Part shown: positions 21,618 through 43,210 of the stretch, one piece after another | Layout of the letters: every line of letters begins with the position of its first letter | Numbering within the stretch: position 1 is the stretch's first letter | NCBI GenBank assembly: GCA_964019055.1 | Contig: OZ025216.1 | Coordinates: forward strand, 2,788,501 to 2,852,500 | Direction: 5' to 3' | DNA: 64,000 nt | Origin: Anthopleura xanthogrammica | Lineage: Eukaryota; Cnidaria; Anthozoa; Actiniaria; Actiniidae | The notes under the pieces: model-generated | Told to the model about the DNA's origin: nothing | The model's input: the letters and a program-made list of their open reading frames with translations, nothing else | Database searches by the model: none | Program-made: the position numbers and the translations under genes

Positions 21618-24297
21618 ATGGCGGAGGATGATTGTGTCAGAAAAATTTCTACAATAAAACCGCGATTTTCTACCGAAATCCCTGCCCCGAGAAGCGGCCA
21701 CAGATGTGTAGCTGATGAAAGAAATCTTTACGTATTTGGTGGCTACTCGCCTCACTCTAGTGCTCAATTATTTCGTGAGTTATGGCGGTTTAACTTCGCT
21801 AGTTGTGCATGGAAACTTCTACAAACTACAGGTGTCTTCCCTTCAGAAGTCTGCTCTAGTTGTCTTCTCTTAGACCATGGACATATAATCATCTACGGTG
21901 GTTCTGGTGTACCGTTTGGAGACAGCAATAGCAACAAGTTACATGTGTTAAAATTGAGTGAAAAGAGATGGAGTGTCGTTGATGGCATCGCGAAGAGAGA
22001 GAAGATAGACGAGGATGACGATGACGACGACGACGATGATAACGAATTTTTAAACTTAATTCTCGGGAGAGCACCTAGACTGCCTATCGCTGGTTATGGA
22101 CAGTGTATGGTTTTATCACCTGATAGAGAACTGTATATTTTCGCTGGGACTTCGGGGAGAGAGTTTAATTCGTTTTTAACTCGTTTCAGCTTCACGTCCA
22201 AAGAATGGGAGTACATCCCTCGGGAAGATCCACCCTACATCCTTCCCCGATACAGACACGAAGCAATCACCTACGGTGATGGATTTTACGTGTTCGGTGG
22301 AGGAATGGGTGGTATCGATCCTACTGATTTTTGTAAACTTAGTGAGGTACCTATGTTTTGTTTCTCCACTCAAAAATGGGACATTATTCGATGCCATCCT
22401 TCTAGAACCCACGGCTTTCCCCCAAGACGGCGTTGCCATGGTTGCGTGTTATTTGAAGATAAGGTTTTCATTTGTGGAGGTTATGATGGGATTCGTATGT
22501 ACGATGATATTTGGAGTTTAGATCTGTTATCATTCCAGTGGACCAAGCTTTCTATGGTAATGTAACATAATTTTTTTATACAATTTTAAATATTTAATCA
22601 AATATGCACCTGTGTCGAATTTCAAAAAAAACTGTCTCTTGAATACTAAATACTTTGTAATGAATTACAGCTCTTAAATTATATTGAGTAATTTTAACTG
22701 CGATTCTCACTATTCTCCAAACTTGGTAGCTGCGAGTTTGTGACTGATAAGTTTTGATTGATGGCAGAGAAAAACCAATTTTACAACAAGTAGTTGAAAT
22801 GTCAGAGTTTTCAGAATATTGAGAATCGCAGTAAAAGCAAAACCCAACATGATTTTCTTATTGTAGCCAATGTGTTTGATCTCTTTTTGTATCAATAAGA
22901 ATTTCTTTTTACTTTACTTAGATGACTAAACGACACTCCTCATCAGGTGTCGCAAACCCTCACAAAATTAATATAGAGTAAAAAGAAATAAAACTTTTCT
23001 AGCTAGTTCTTTTTTTAGAAAATAATGATTTGCAAAGAAAAAATAAAGTCTTTGCATTTGCATTCAAGATAAGTTTATCCTGTCATTAAAAAATTGAAGT
23101 CTCATACAAACTAGCATTTACAGTGAAGTTAATAGTCAAGTTGTAGTATTTTACAAGTTTTATAATTCTTGATGATGCTAAACTAAAGCAGTCTACCAAA
23201 GCTTCTTCCTTCTTTGATTAACACTTGCTTCGCATTGTGTGATCAATGATTCTCATGCTGTTATTTTAGAGGAAGACCAAAGTTGTATGAAAAATTCTTT
23301 GTCTGAACAGTATTTTTTATTTACTAGCTCATTAATTTTGTTAGTAACTTTCATAAGAAATAATAGGCAATGTGCATCAAAGCTTACAAAGCTCTATGGA
23401 AAACCAAGTCCTGGAAAAACTGAACAGGGAAATGAAAGGAGATATGAGAAAAAAATTGCTCCGTTCAATTATTTTCGTCTGTTAAAATAATTTTATTTCC
23501 ATAGAAAATGTCAAAGGAAATAATTTGAAAGAGGCTTGTATCATCAAATTAATGAAGGGCACACAATCCTATATGTGTATTCACCTACAGTATAGGTGAT
23601 TATAGAGAAATATTCTGAAGTTCTTGACTAGTCATCTTGCACAATTTTCTATAATCACCTGGGTAATGATACTAAATATTATTATATGAAATAGAGTGTG
23701 ATATTGAGTGACATCAAAATGATAAAATTGATATCCCCACTCCCACCAGTGGGGATAAGATTTTTATCAACACTGGTGGTGTCAAATTTCGACTTTTTGC
23801 TCAGCTTCTCAAATTCTCCATTATCTTTCTTTGAAGATTTCATATAATAAACGGAACATTACATGGCTGCTTGGAAATAGGAATTTTATCTTCTCGTGCT
23901 CATATTATCTCTCACTCGTTCGCTGTGCTCACTTGTGAGAGATAATATAAGATAAAATTTGTATCTCCACGCGACCATGTAATATCCTCTACTGTATATA
24001 TTTATCAGTCACTTAATCTTGTCATGTGCATTCTTCTCCTTGCAGGTGTTACCTTATCCAGTGTATTTCCACTCTACTGCTATCACCCCCTCTGGATGCA
24101 TGTTTACATTTGGTGGTGTGAAGTCAATAGATGCAGAAACAGACATAAGATCAAATGACCTTCACTGCTTATGGCTTGTGCCACCATCTCTTGTTGAGCT
24201 GTCACTACAAACTGTCATGTCTTGTATTCCTAATATTGACAGTGTTAGTCAGATGGAACTGGCTAAACTTGGTATACCATTGCACCTTCTTAACTAA
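21618..24297 (+). CDS. KLHDC10: Kelch domain-containing protein 10
   Basis: Two exons, 21618-22556 and 24046-24297, join in phase 0 to give 396 residues. An upstream in-frame ATG exists at 21567, but 21618 (CCAAGATGGCG) has the better initiation context and begins just before the conserved part. The protein is a six-bladed kelch propeller: RSGHRCVADERNLYVFGGY, FRELWRFNF, YGGSGVPFGDSNSNKLHV, YRHEAI...FGGGMGG, RRRCHGCVLFEDKVFICGGY and YPVYFHSTAITPSGCMFTFG all match KLHDC10 in order. The C-terminal tail (PPSLVELS..., LGIPLHLLN) fits the family's elongin-binding tail. In vertebrates KLHDC10 is a substrate receptor of a CUL2 ubiquitin ligase that reads C-terminal degrons. An acidic run of mostly Asp at residues about 131-143 sits in a propeller loop and is unusual. 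One intron of 1489 bp contains MITE C and AT-rich sequence. Confidence 0.92.
22692..22837. mobile_element. MITE family C, copy 2
   Basis: Ends CTGCGATTCTCACTATTCT and AGAATATTGAGAATCGCAG, with the internal TTTTGATTGATGGCAGAG block shared with the copy at 14267. It lies in the KLHDC10 intron 135 bp from the donor site. Confidence 0.65.
23550..23965. repeat. Several short palindromes in the KLHDC10 intron
   Basis: AGGTGATTATAGA (23595) pairs with TCTATAATCACC (23648). CCACCAGTG and CACTGGTGG flank 23740-23780. TATCTTCTCGTGCTCATATTATCTC near 23888 pairs loosely with GAGATAATATAAGATA near 23940. These look like separate foldback remnants rather than genes. Confidence 0.45.
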
Positions 24298-25497
24298 ATT
24301 AAATTTTATAATTTGTCTGTAATAAGAAACTTAGAGCAAATTTTATATTGCTGCACAAGTAAATGCAGCCACACACAATAGACCCTTTCAGCTTGGATGT
24401 AATTTTTTCTATTTCAGACCATGTGTCATTCTTTTGAGAATAAGATTATTTGTTTGAGTTGTATCCATATTAGTGTGCATTCTCATGCACAACTGTTAAA
24501 CAAAGAAATGATGCTCAAGGGAATGACATGTGGTCTGAAATGGGAAAACATTACACCCAAGCTAAAGAAAACATCAATTCACTATGCATTACCATGATGA
24601 TGATGGTGCCATTTACAAGTATTTTCATCAGATAAGAAAATATCTTGAGTGCTGTTATTGGTTCACAAGATGACAATGAGAGTGGCATTGGTATTCTGTT
24701 TCATGATCATATGAAATTTAAGCTTTTGTAATTTGTATTATTGTATTATTTAGCCTTGGCATTGTTCTAAGGATGTTTGCTTAAGGCATATTTATGCAGT
24801 AAAATTTTTCTCTCACAATTGCTTCATGTAAATCAACCGTATAGCTTGTTTACTACTGGAAATGGCAGCTAAAACTTGTGTAAGCATGTTGCACGTGACA
24901 GTTGTGAGGAAAAAATTGTGACATGTAAAATCAGCCTTTAAAAGGCTAATAATGTAGTCTTTAAAAAATCCAAGAACCTTAAAACACACTGCATGTCATA
25001 ACTTTAAAAATAATTTTATTTAACAAGCTGGCAAACCTTTTTTTAATACACATATCTCTTATAAAAGTTGAATTACAATATCTATTGAATATTTCAATTA
25101 GTAATCAATCAAATCTTTACCACTTTTTTCAGTGCTACACGCTGAACAAGAAACTTGGTACATGTTAATTTGGCAGTAGAATTTGTAGAAATTTCAATAG
25201 AATTGATAAAAATAATGGAAGCACAGATAAAAGCATTTTTTATCAAAAGAAATTAAAAAATTATAGTGAATGTTGATCAATTCATGGCTAGTTTTAATTA
25301 TTGATCTTTTATGATTTCACTATAGTATTATCTATGTATTGAAAGAAGATGGGCCCACACATCAGAGTTTCCTCCCCTCCCCTCCCTTGTCTTAATCAAT
25401 CACCAGCCCTACTCCACCCTTTAAAACACTAAGAATATTGAAACACCTTGATTCTGACACCAGACATATAGTACATATAGTATTAACTAATGCTCCT
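24298..25497. other. Convergent intergenic region between KLHDC10 and the CUB/LamG gene
   Basis: The two genes point towards each other here. A MITE B copy lies at 24379-24580. The remainder is AT-rich, with no exon-like frame. It must contain both 3' UTRs; several AATAAA-like words occur but none can be assigned. Confidence 0.5.
24379..24580. mobile_element. MITE family B, copy 2
   Basis: Inverted arms CATTTC..CAGACCATGTGTCATTC and AATGACATGTGGTCTGAAAT. The central part reads TTTGAGTTGTATCCATATT, as in other copies. Confidence 0.75.
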
Positions 25498-28400
25498 TTA
25501 GCATACACTCATGTTATCCATTCCAGAGCTTGGGTACTGTGGTTTGGAAACATAAGCATTGGTTAGTGGTTCCCGTCCATCCACAGTAAAGTCCTGGATG
25601 CAGCCGAAAAAGTTAGGGAGGATTTTGAGCTCAGGGGGAGTGCCAAGGAAGAAGCCAACTGACTCCGGTAGATTAATCTTGTTGAAGTTGCCTCTGGTTT
25701 TGCTGGTACCTGAAATGTAAGGGGAAAAACTTCAAATTTTAAATTATAGATAATCTGAAACATCCTCTAGCTGGGCTTATCAAAGTCAGGGCACGGCTAA
25801 GTTACAGATTGAACCCTGAAACAACCTCTGGGCTGATCTAAGTCAGGGCACTGCTAAGTTACAGATCGAACCCTGAAACAACCTCTGGGCTGATCTAAGT
25901 CGGGGCATGGCTAACTCACAGATTAAACCCTGAAACAACCTCTGGGCTGATCTAAGTCAGGGCATGGCTAACTCACAGATTGAACCCTGAAATAACCTCT
26001 TGGCTGATCTAAGTCGGGGCATGGCTAAGTTACAGATTGAACCCTGAAACAACCTCTGGGCTGATCTAAGTCAGGGCATGGCTAAGTCACAGATTGAACC
26101 CTGAAACAACCTCTGGGCTGATCAAAGTCAGGGCATGGCTAACTCGCAGATTAAACCCTGAAACAACCTCTGGGCTGATCCAAGTCAGGGCATGGCTAAC
26201 TCACAGATTAGACCCTGAAACAACCTCTGGGCTGATCAAAGTCAGGGCATGGCTAACTCACAGATCGAACCCTGAAACCTCTGGGCTGATCCAAGTCAGG
26301 GCACGTCTATGTCACCGTGCCGCACGAACCACTTTAAATTGTTACACGGGATGTAGCCGAAGTAGAAAACGATCCTACTTTAGTAACATTGCCATGCAAC
26401 ATTGCGCGCAATGCCGCACCATATACTATCTTACCTTCTGCTCTCCCGTTATCCACTGTAACGCTTAAACTACGTTTTCTCCTCCTGATCTCAACTTTGT
26501 GCCACACGCCATCATTCACTTTTGCGTTATTGGCCACTACTGAACTTGAACCTAAGTTTTGAGAGAGAAAAACTCAGCTTCATTTTCAGAGTTAAAGGCT
26601 TCGTCCTTCCAGACGTTTTGGACAAAAACATTCCTTTATTATCAATAATTCCAACAGGAATAGGAGGCCCAGTATAAGAGATCGAGTTGGACGCTCTCCA
26701 TGCTCTATTGCATTGCCAGAAATATTGGACATTGTCAGCGGTGTTACGCATGAATGAAAATGAAGTGGTTTTCTAGAGGAAAAATATAACTACATGGTTT
26801 CCAAGCACATATTTATATTCAACTATGATGTTAGTAAAACAATTCTTGCCAAAAAATAGTTACTTGACAATCAAAAGAACAACTATTATTTTTCTGTTGA
26901 TAAGCCTCACCACAGGAAGCCCATGAAGGACAAGAAACAAGTTTCAAACGTAAATCGTTACTTTAAGCTTCCTTATTGTATCTCAGCAGTCAATAAGAGC
27001 TTGTAAAAACAAAATGGCGATATTTAGGGGGTTTTGAAGCTGTTTGGAGCAGTTCTCTGTGGTTTCTTGTCATTTTTAACTGAAAACTACGAGCTAACAA
27101 CGCGTCGAATCGCTTAAAATTTAACCTAACTTCAAGCTTCTTGGGAACCTACATTCTGAAGGCATGCTGTCTATTTTGAGCGGTTTTGGATTTATTAAAC
27201 ACTCGTTTGGTGATATCGAGGTGGAGCTCTTTTACTTTTAAATTTTTTCGAGCTCAAATAAGACGATTTTGGGGTCAAGTGTGGCCAGATTTATAGACGA
27301 TGTATGGAATCTAGAGCTTTCGAAGCCTTTCGAAGGAAAGTAGTCCGGGAACCAATATGTCGCATGATTCAATGATCATTTTACGCTTATTTAGTAGCTT
27401 GTAGGGTGGGTTGTTTGTCGCGATGTGGAGCTCAGATGAAATAAAACCCTATTCGCCGTAAATAGAGGAAGCTCTATATTCCCCATACATTTCCTATAAG
27501 ACTCGGCGGCTATTTTGTAAGCTGAAATGCATCATTGCGCATGTATGAGCAGGCTCATGTCCCATATTTCTGGCAATGTTTTTCTCCCTCCGCCAAAACC
27601 GGTCTTAATTTACATTCCTTCTTGTGTCAAACCTTTAGCAATGAGCCTCTGGCTTGGGAGATTGAGCAATCTGTTCCTGGAATCACATTTACGTTTACAG
27701 CAGTTTGAAAGGGTGGCATGAGTGCATTCGTTAGAGGAGGCTTGAGGTGATGCAAGACCCGTTTTGAAGGAATACTTTGCAAACTGAATAACCTTGACTT
27801 TGTTCTATCGTAAGTCGTTATGTTTAAAAAGACCAGGGGGCGGGCACAGAACACCTAGATCTGCAATGCACTGTTTGGGCTAAATAATGTTATCTCTTTA
27901 ATTTTTAAAAAGGTGGGCCATGCCCCCCCCCCCCCCCCCCCCCCCCTAGATCCGCCACTGATTCATCACATTGGCTGGAAACATAAAACTCGATCATTTG
28001 AAATTAAAGGATGTACCTGTTCCTAAATCACTCCTGTAGAAAATCTTTCCATCTCTGATCCCAATGTACATATAATCTCTCAGCCTTCCCTTGGAAAACA
28101 TGATTAGACCGGTCGTCTGTGTCGTCCTGATAGAGAACTTGATACGATGCCAAAGCCTTCGAATTTTTTTATTGAAGTTCATCATGCAGATGAAACTATT
28201 TCCTGTGGTGCACATGCAATGTGCTAAACAAGAACAAGATAAAGAGCGTTTTTTTTAGTAAATGGAAAACGATTCGGCAAATTCCTAGCTGTACTATAGC
28301 CGTACCGTATCTTACGGTAGCCGTATTAACTACACGTTGTGTTGGATAGATTACAGGAAGACAATTGGAAGCCATTTCAATGTTATGGCATGTCGTACAG

Positions 28401-31400
28401 GGTACGTGATGTAAGATAGTGCCGTACGTTTCTCACTCACACAAACCGTTATTATGGGAAGCCATTTCAATGTCACGGCATCATGTCGTATACCGTGTGT
28501 GTGCTGTATTAAAGTCAGTACCGTATGTTTCCCATGCACTCATACGATAATATTCTTAAGGGAAGTCAATTCAATGTTACGGCATGTTGTAACTGTGTAC
28601 GTGCTGTACTTGAAGTCATCACCGTATGTTTCCCGCTCATACAAAAAAATACTTCACTATAAAAGATGAAGAATGCCTTACCGTCTTGAAGACGTGTCAT
28701 ATTGTAATGCAGTCGGAAACCTTTCCTGGCAAGAACGCCGTCCGACCTGAAGTGAAATTTCGCTAACGAGGCTTTCAGTTCTTGTAAGGGTGGCAACCTG
28801 TTTTGGCCACCAGCACACATTTTATGCCCGCCGTGTTCATCTTTAACCGTTAACCAGTCATTCCGACACATTGGAGAATCTAAGAAATAAAATCTTAGAA
28901 TCAGCTATAAATCCGCTCCACTGCTCTTTTAGGTTTCGAACTCTGTAACTTTCTGGACTTTAAATCTTATGCTAATGAGGAAAATATTATTAAAAAAAAA
29001 ATTTCCTATAGGCCTCAAGTGGGGTAAACAGGATGCATTGTGGTCTAGCATGGGTATAAACATCTTTTGTTCATTATGCCTTATAGAGTATTGTTTGTAC
29101 TTAAACTAGACAACATTGCCTTCTATGGAGTTCTTTACCTTGGGCGTAATGTTTTCCCATTTCAGACCACTTGTCATTCCCTAGAGTATCATTTCTTTGT
29201 TTAACGGTTATGCATGAGAAGACACATGAATAAGGATGTACCTCGAACAAAGAAATCCCATACTCAAGGGAATGATACGTGGTCGGAAATGAAAAAAAAA
29301 CCGTTACACCCAAGCTAAAGTGGTCAATAGAAGTTTCTCACGGAAGCCAAATTAGTGGGCAAAACAAAAGGAATTTCCTCCTTCGGGAAATAAATTATCT
29401 TGTCATTGTTCCTTCCCTTAAACATGGCTGCCGTGAGAAACCTCTATTGGGAGCGGCTTCGTTTCACTTGAATCATATGGATTTTGACTTACTTTGAAGA
29501 GAGAATTCGCTGAACCAAACGTTCATCTGAAAATTATCTGGGATGGGGATTACGACTCGACAGTTCTGGTTGTTGCCGTAGTTACTTGGAAAACCAGGAG
29601 AAAATAGCGTCCCACTTCTCTTTTTTTTGATATGTCGACCTGGGCAAATCGATTCTCCATCCACTTGAAAATAAATATTAGAAATGAGGAGTTAATTAAT
29701 GAATGATGATATTAGAGCAGTTTCTAGTATATGACTGTGAAAACCTTTGATACAGCATGGACTGCGCCTTGCCGTGACCGTGTCAGCGCCGTGCCGTGTA
29801 TGAAAACATTTGAAATTCCGTCCATGCCGTGTACGCGCCGCGCCGTAACCGTGTACCATGACTTTCCCTCCTCATACAAAATTTGCTCTAAATTAAAGAT
29901 TTTGAGCGTCATTGATTTGAGTATCAAGGATTTGTGAGTGTCATATCATTGTTAGAATATCGCACCAGACACTTGTATTTTCTAATATAAAATTCAAGTG
30001 GGAAATTCCATGGTATGTAGCGAGAAAGCATCGCATAACAAATTTCCTGCATTCTGATTGGCTCTAGTGTTTTCAATGGTCTGGAATAAATGACTCCTTG
30101 CTGACTCCTTGCTGTACATCCCAATGTCATGGATATTTAATGGACAGAATTCCAAAGAAAATTAAAACATTTGAATAAGAAAAAGAATATGAAGAGGATT
30201 CTGGCAATAGTGGTTTCAAGACGTAATAAGGGGAACGAAGATTTCCTTTATTGATGGAAGTCAAACTTATGCTAGGGCCTAGCTAAATTCAAGATGGCGG
30301 ATAGTTTGAAATATTTCATCGCTACAATATTTGCAAGTTTTCATTCAAGTTTTTGAGAATTTACAGCTTAAAAGAGCAGAAAACCACCAAAAAGGGAATT
30401 ACGTTCTCTTCCAAATAAGGCAAATCTCCCCAAATACGGATACAGAGTTGTTGAGTGTGCGAACCACATACATGATTTCAGGCCATACCTTTTACTTTCT
30501 GAGTCGTGTACGTCAATGAAAACCCTCCAACATGCTTTCTATATGAAAATACATTTTCCATCGTCAACAAATGGATAGACATCGTATTCCCGGTAGAAAT
30601 ATATGTCTCAGGTTGGCTGATGTAGTTAACTTTTTTTAAATTTCCACATCTTTCGATTTTTCTGCTCCCAAAGTCGATGACGACCTTGCTGTCTTTGCAT
30701 TCTTCGTTGGCGGCTAAAAACCCAAAATGCATGACTGTGAGAACTGAGTGAAAACTAATTTGACAAGATTACAAAGTTCATCTTTAAATAGAGATTATCA
30801 TCAATATACAAGGCAAAATATTAAACTGCTCTTACTAAAACGTTCAGTGAAGCGGGCCTAACGCCAAGCGCGCGGGTTGCAAATACATTTGTTATATACC
30901 AACTGTCAAAGTCCATTTTTCTCGTACTCTGATTGGGCGAGAGGGCATCACGTGAACGAGAACAAGTTTCGATGTTTCCCCAGCAACGACTCTCAGTGGG
31001 CAATAATATGTTATCTACCGGGAAATAACAAAACCGGAAGGGATTTCACTGGAGGCGTAAGAGTTTTTCTAAGTTTTAAAAGTCACATAATTAAAAAAAT
31101 CAAATAGTTTTGTTGTGTTCTTTGAAAGTTGGTATATAACGCGCGTGCGTTAGATGTTTTCTCGCCGCGCTCGGGTGCAAAATTGATGCTACTCGGGCCA
31201 CAAATAAACAATATGCCCTCCAAAAGTCATGTTATTGCCCCATTAATTAAATATTTTATTCTATCCGGTAGTTCTTCTCCTTCTTAGTTGTTTTGATGTA
31301 TAGAGCTTTTACAGACTACTCCAACCGAGGCCACCTAAGCAAATTTTCATACAAATTAGCCAATCACGATTCAGTATTTAAACAATAGAATAGGGACAAA

Positions 31401-32516
31401 TTTTGCCTTAAAAGCAAATATTTTACTTTATACTTGTGTATTTTTGATCAGAAGTGAACAAGAAACAGTTTAAACTCCAGAAGTCGTCACCATCCTGTTA
31501 TTCAGCGTCAAAAACGTGATTTATGAATTTGATTTAGAATTTGTTTGGGTGGCCTTGGTTTGAGTAGTTGCACTGTAAGTGTGACGTCAATCGTATGGAA
31601 AAACAATTTCCGGGTCCAAAACGAAAAGCAGACATGACAGGATTTGTTGTCCAAAGTTCTAATCGTTTAAATTAAGAGGTTAAATCATTGAGCACTTTTT
31701 TTGCTTTATTTAGCGGCAATTTTGAGCAGTTGGACCCGGAATACGTCACAACTTAACAGTTTCGTTGAGCTGCACCACTGCGCATGCGCTACTAACGGTG
31801 GTGAGTAGCGATAACATCAGTTTTTCAGTTCCTTTGTTGGGCTACTCCTTAGACTCAACTCTTTCACTCCATTCAACTTTAAAATCCTTTAAGATTTTTA
31901 AGAAAGTTCTTACCATCGGGGTCTGGTCGTATATCCAGCTTTGTCAAAATAACCTTGAATACGTTTCCAGGGTCAGCTGTAATGGTAAGCGTGCAGTTAC
32001 TCCCAATTTTGTACTTGCCGTCATCGTCGACCGCTGATGTGACCACATTGTCATCTTGAGGAAGTGAAATCGTCCGACTATTGCAGACAGTCATTCCTAC
32101 ATAGGCAGGTAAAATAGCATTAGCCAGAGACGTAGCCCGAGATTGAGAATTGATGAGGGGGGGGGGGGGGGGGGGGGGGGGTTACTCCATCCCAGGAATT
32201 CCATCCCAGCTGATTTGATCACGGTCCCCGAAAGGAATTATGGGTCAACTATTTTAGGTTAGCATTTTCCGAACAGGGACATGCGAAATGCTGATCAAAA
32301 TGCAATGTCGAATCCTCAATTCTGATTGGTAGACCTAGAGTACGTTCTGAAGGTCAAATAGCGTTTTTCTACTATACAAATATTTTTATTCATATTTCAC
32401 ATTTTCGACATTTCTTTGAAAATAACAAAGAAATATGATTCAAACTTACCAACTATTCCTTTTGTCAAAAGAAGAATGCAGGCAAATATATTAAGACACA
32501 CGTAAAACTGGTTCAT
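25498..32516 (-). CDS. Secreted CUB-CUB-laminin-G domain protein
   Basis: Eight exons join in frame: 32450-32516, 31914-32096, 30489-30713, 29493-29663, 28682-28879, 28017-28223, 26435-26551, 25498-25709. All internal borders are phase 1. The product is 459 residues. Residues 1-23 are a signal peptide (MNQFYVCLNIFACILLLTKG). About 24-158 form a divergent first CUB, including GSNCTLTITADPG and GGFSLTYTT. About 159-281 form a second CUB with the typical SPGFPSNYGNNQNC and a closing FRLHYNMT. About 282-459 form one laminin-G domain: TTGLIMFSKG, YMYIGIRDGKI, VNDGVWHKVEIRR and FFGCIQDFTVDGREPL, split over three exons. No transmembrane segment is seen. CUB and LamG modules bind proteins, glycans and matrix, so an extracellular adhesion or scaffold role is likely, but I do not recognise a named orthologue. 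The exon 7 acceptor has an alternative 12 bp downstream in the same frame. Confidence 0.77.
25757..26320. repeat. 57-bp minisatellite, about ten units
   Basis: The unit reads GGGCTGATCTAAGTCAGGGC, then a variable part with GGCTAACTCACAGATTGAAC, ending CCTGAAACAACCTCT; 57 bp per unit, with the last unit about 5 bp shorter. Because 57 is a multiple of three it makes a fake 124-codon repeat ORF. It sits in the last intron of the CUB/LamG gene. Related units occur at 12650, 37247 and 42876. Confidence 0.9.
27900..27960. repeat. Poly-C tract in the CUB/LamG intron
   Basis: A C run of about 20 bases lies at 27926-27946 inside an AT-rich intron. The flanks resemble the end of a mobile element (CCCTAGATCCGCCACTG). 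Confidence 0.6.
28320..28650. repeat. Tandem GGAAGCCATTTCAATGTTAC repeat, inverted relative to 49165
   Basis: Three to four units carry GGAAGCCATTTCAATGT and CCGTATGTTTCCCA-like words. They are the reverse complement of the longer array at 49165-49940. The array lies in the intron between CUB2 and LamG. Confidence 0.7.
29115..29330. mobile_element. MITE family B, copy 3
   Basis: TTGGGCGTAATGTTTTCCCA and its complement TTACACCCAAG flank the arms with CATTTCAGACCACTTGTCAT. Immediately beyond it (29331-29458) a further small palindrome has ends ATAGAAGTTTCTCACGG and CCGTGAGAAACCTCTAT. Confidence 0.65.
29714..29889. mobile_element. MITE family D, copy 1
   Basis: Ends AGAGCAGTTT and AAATTTGCTCT, with internal CGTGACCGTGTCAGCGCCGT-type G/C-rich arms. 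Same family at 37077, 56619 and 58394. It lies in the CUB/LamG gene intron between the two CUB domains. Confidence 0.65.
30855..31145. mobile_element. Foldback element
   Basis: CTAACGCCAAGCGCGCGGGT and TTGTTATATACCAACTGTCAAAG near 30860-30910 return inverted as CTTTGAAAGTTGGTATATAAC and GCGCGTGCGTTAG near 31120-31153. A small ORF at 30877-31107 lies between them and has no recognisable domain. Confidence 0.55.
31308..31580. mobile_element. MITE with TTACAG...CTGTAA ends
   Basis: TTACAGACTACTCCAACCGA and AGGCCACC at the left match GGTGGCC and TTGAGTAGTTGCACTGTAA at the right, inverted and imperfect. No coding. It lies in intron 2 of the CUB/LamG gene. Confidence 0.5.
32155..32181. repeat. Poly-G tract
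   Basis: A G run of about 25 bases lies about 60 bp outside CUB/LamG exon 2, within intron 1. Comparable C runs occur at 27926, 32967 and 46001. These may form G-quadruplex-like structures or be sequencing-prone homopolymers. Confidence 0.6.
32215..32360. repeat. Dispersed repeat, second copy of the 19955-20240 family
   Basis: CCGAAAGGAATTATGGGTCA, GAATCCTCAATTCTGATTGG and GTTCTGAAGGTCAA match 19955-20240 in reverse orientation. Non-coding, in intron 1 of the CUB/LamG gene. Confidence 0.55.
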
Positions 32517-42199
<9,683 letters not shown>

Positions 42200-43007
42200 G
42201 ATTGTCCTGTGAACAAGTGAACAAGTCAACAAGAATCATCGTAAAGAACCAAAAGCCCTCTACCATATGTAATATTCAAACAAAATCCACCAATCACGTG
42301 CAAGGATTTAAACACCTGGATGACATCACGAGTCATGTTTACATACGGGACACTTTGATCGAGAGGTTATCAATAAATAATGGCTTTTGTTTGTTTTAGA
42401 TTTAGTCGATTTTGAAAGGGAACAATTGGGCTATTCGTTGAGTGTGACGCCTGCTCTCAAACTATGCTCTTCAATACGTCAACATTCACATTCTGTATTT
42501 TTTCATCTGTCGTGATAAGAACTTCACATTTGAACAAGTGCAGCTTTGTGTTCGTTTTATTTGACATCCAATCAGCTATAATGGACTTAGAATTTAGAGT
42601 TTCAGCAAAGCAGTTAATTTTATCACATCTTATTAAAAATAATATCGTAATGATAGAATATTAGATTAAATAAATGAGGAAGTCAATTTGCCATATTTAG
42701 TTAAAAGACTTTTGAACGTCAAATGTTATGCATAAGTTGCGAGTAACTGCTTTGGAGTGGGAAATGAAGCAAATGGAGCTCGGATTTTTTCACCGAAAAA
42801 AATTTGCTTGAAGAAACATGATCACATCGTGCACCCTGAAAATAATATACTTTCAACTCCTGCAGCTTCAAATCGTTGTGCCCTAGCTAACCTTAGGGCT
42901 GATCAAAGTTAAGGAACGGCTTACTCATTGATCGAATTGGAATTTAGATGGTTAGGTTTAGATTTTGCAGAAGGTGGAAAACCAGAGATCCTGGATAAAA
43001 ACCCTAT

Positions 43008-43210
43008 TCGGCTAGGGCGTAATGTTTTCTCATTTCAGACCACGTGTCATTCTCTTGAAAATAAGATTCTTTTTTTTTGCGTTTGTGTGTGTTGTATCTA
43101 TATTCTTGTGTCTTATCATGTGCAATGCTAAATAAAGAAATGGTACTCTAGGGAATAACACGTGGTCTGAAATGGGATCAAACATTTTAAAAGCTCAAGC
43201 CAGGAAAATA
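43008..43210. mobile_element. MITE family B, copy 5
   Basis: GGCGTAATGTTTTCTCATTT with CAGACCACGTGTCATTCTC on the left and AACACGTGGTCTGAAATGGG on the right. It abuts a truncated SINE at 42937-43005. Confidence 0.7.

Noticed and set aside
26094..26468. 124-codon ORF with a repeating 19-residue unit
   Set aside because: It arises because the 57-bp minisatellite is divisible by three. It runs antisense to a well-supported laminin-G exon region.
26527..26751. 74-codon minus-strand frame between LamG exons
   Set aside because: Starts as a plausible sequence but has no acceptor-donor pair that keeps the phase-1 frame of the CUB/LamG gene, and overlaps its exon 7 acceptor.
42464..42664. 66-codon plus-strand ORF upstream of the ShKT-MAM gene
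   Set aside because: No domain, no splice partners, and AT-rich codon use like the surrounding intergenic DNA.
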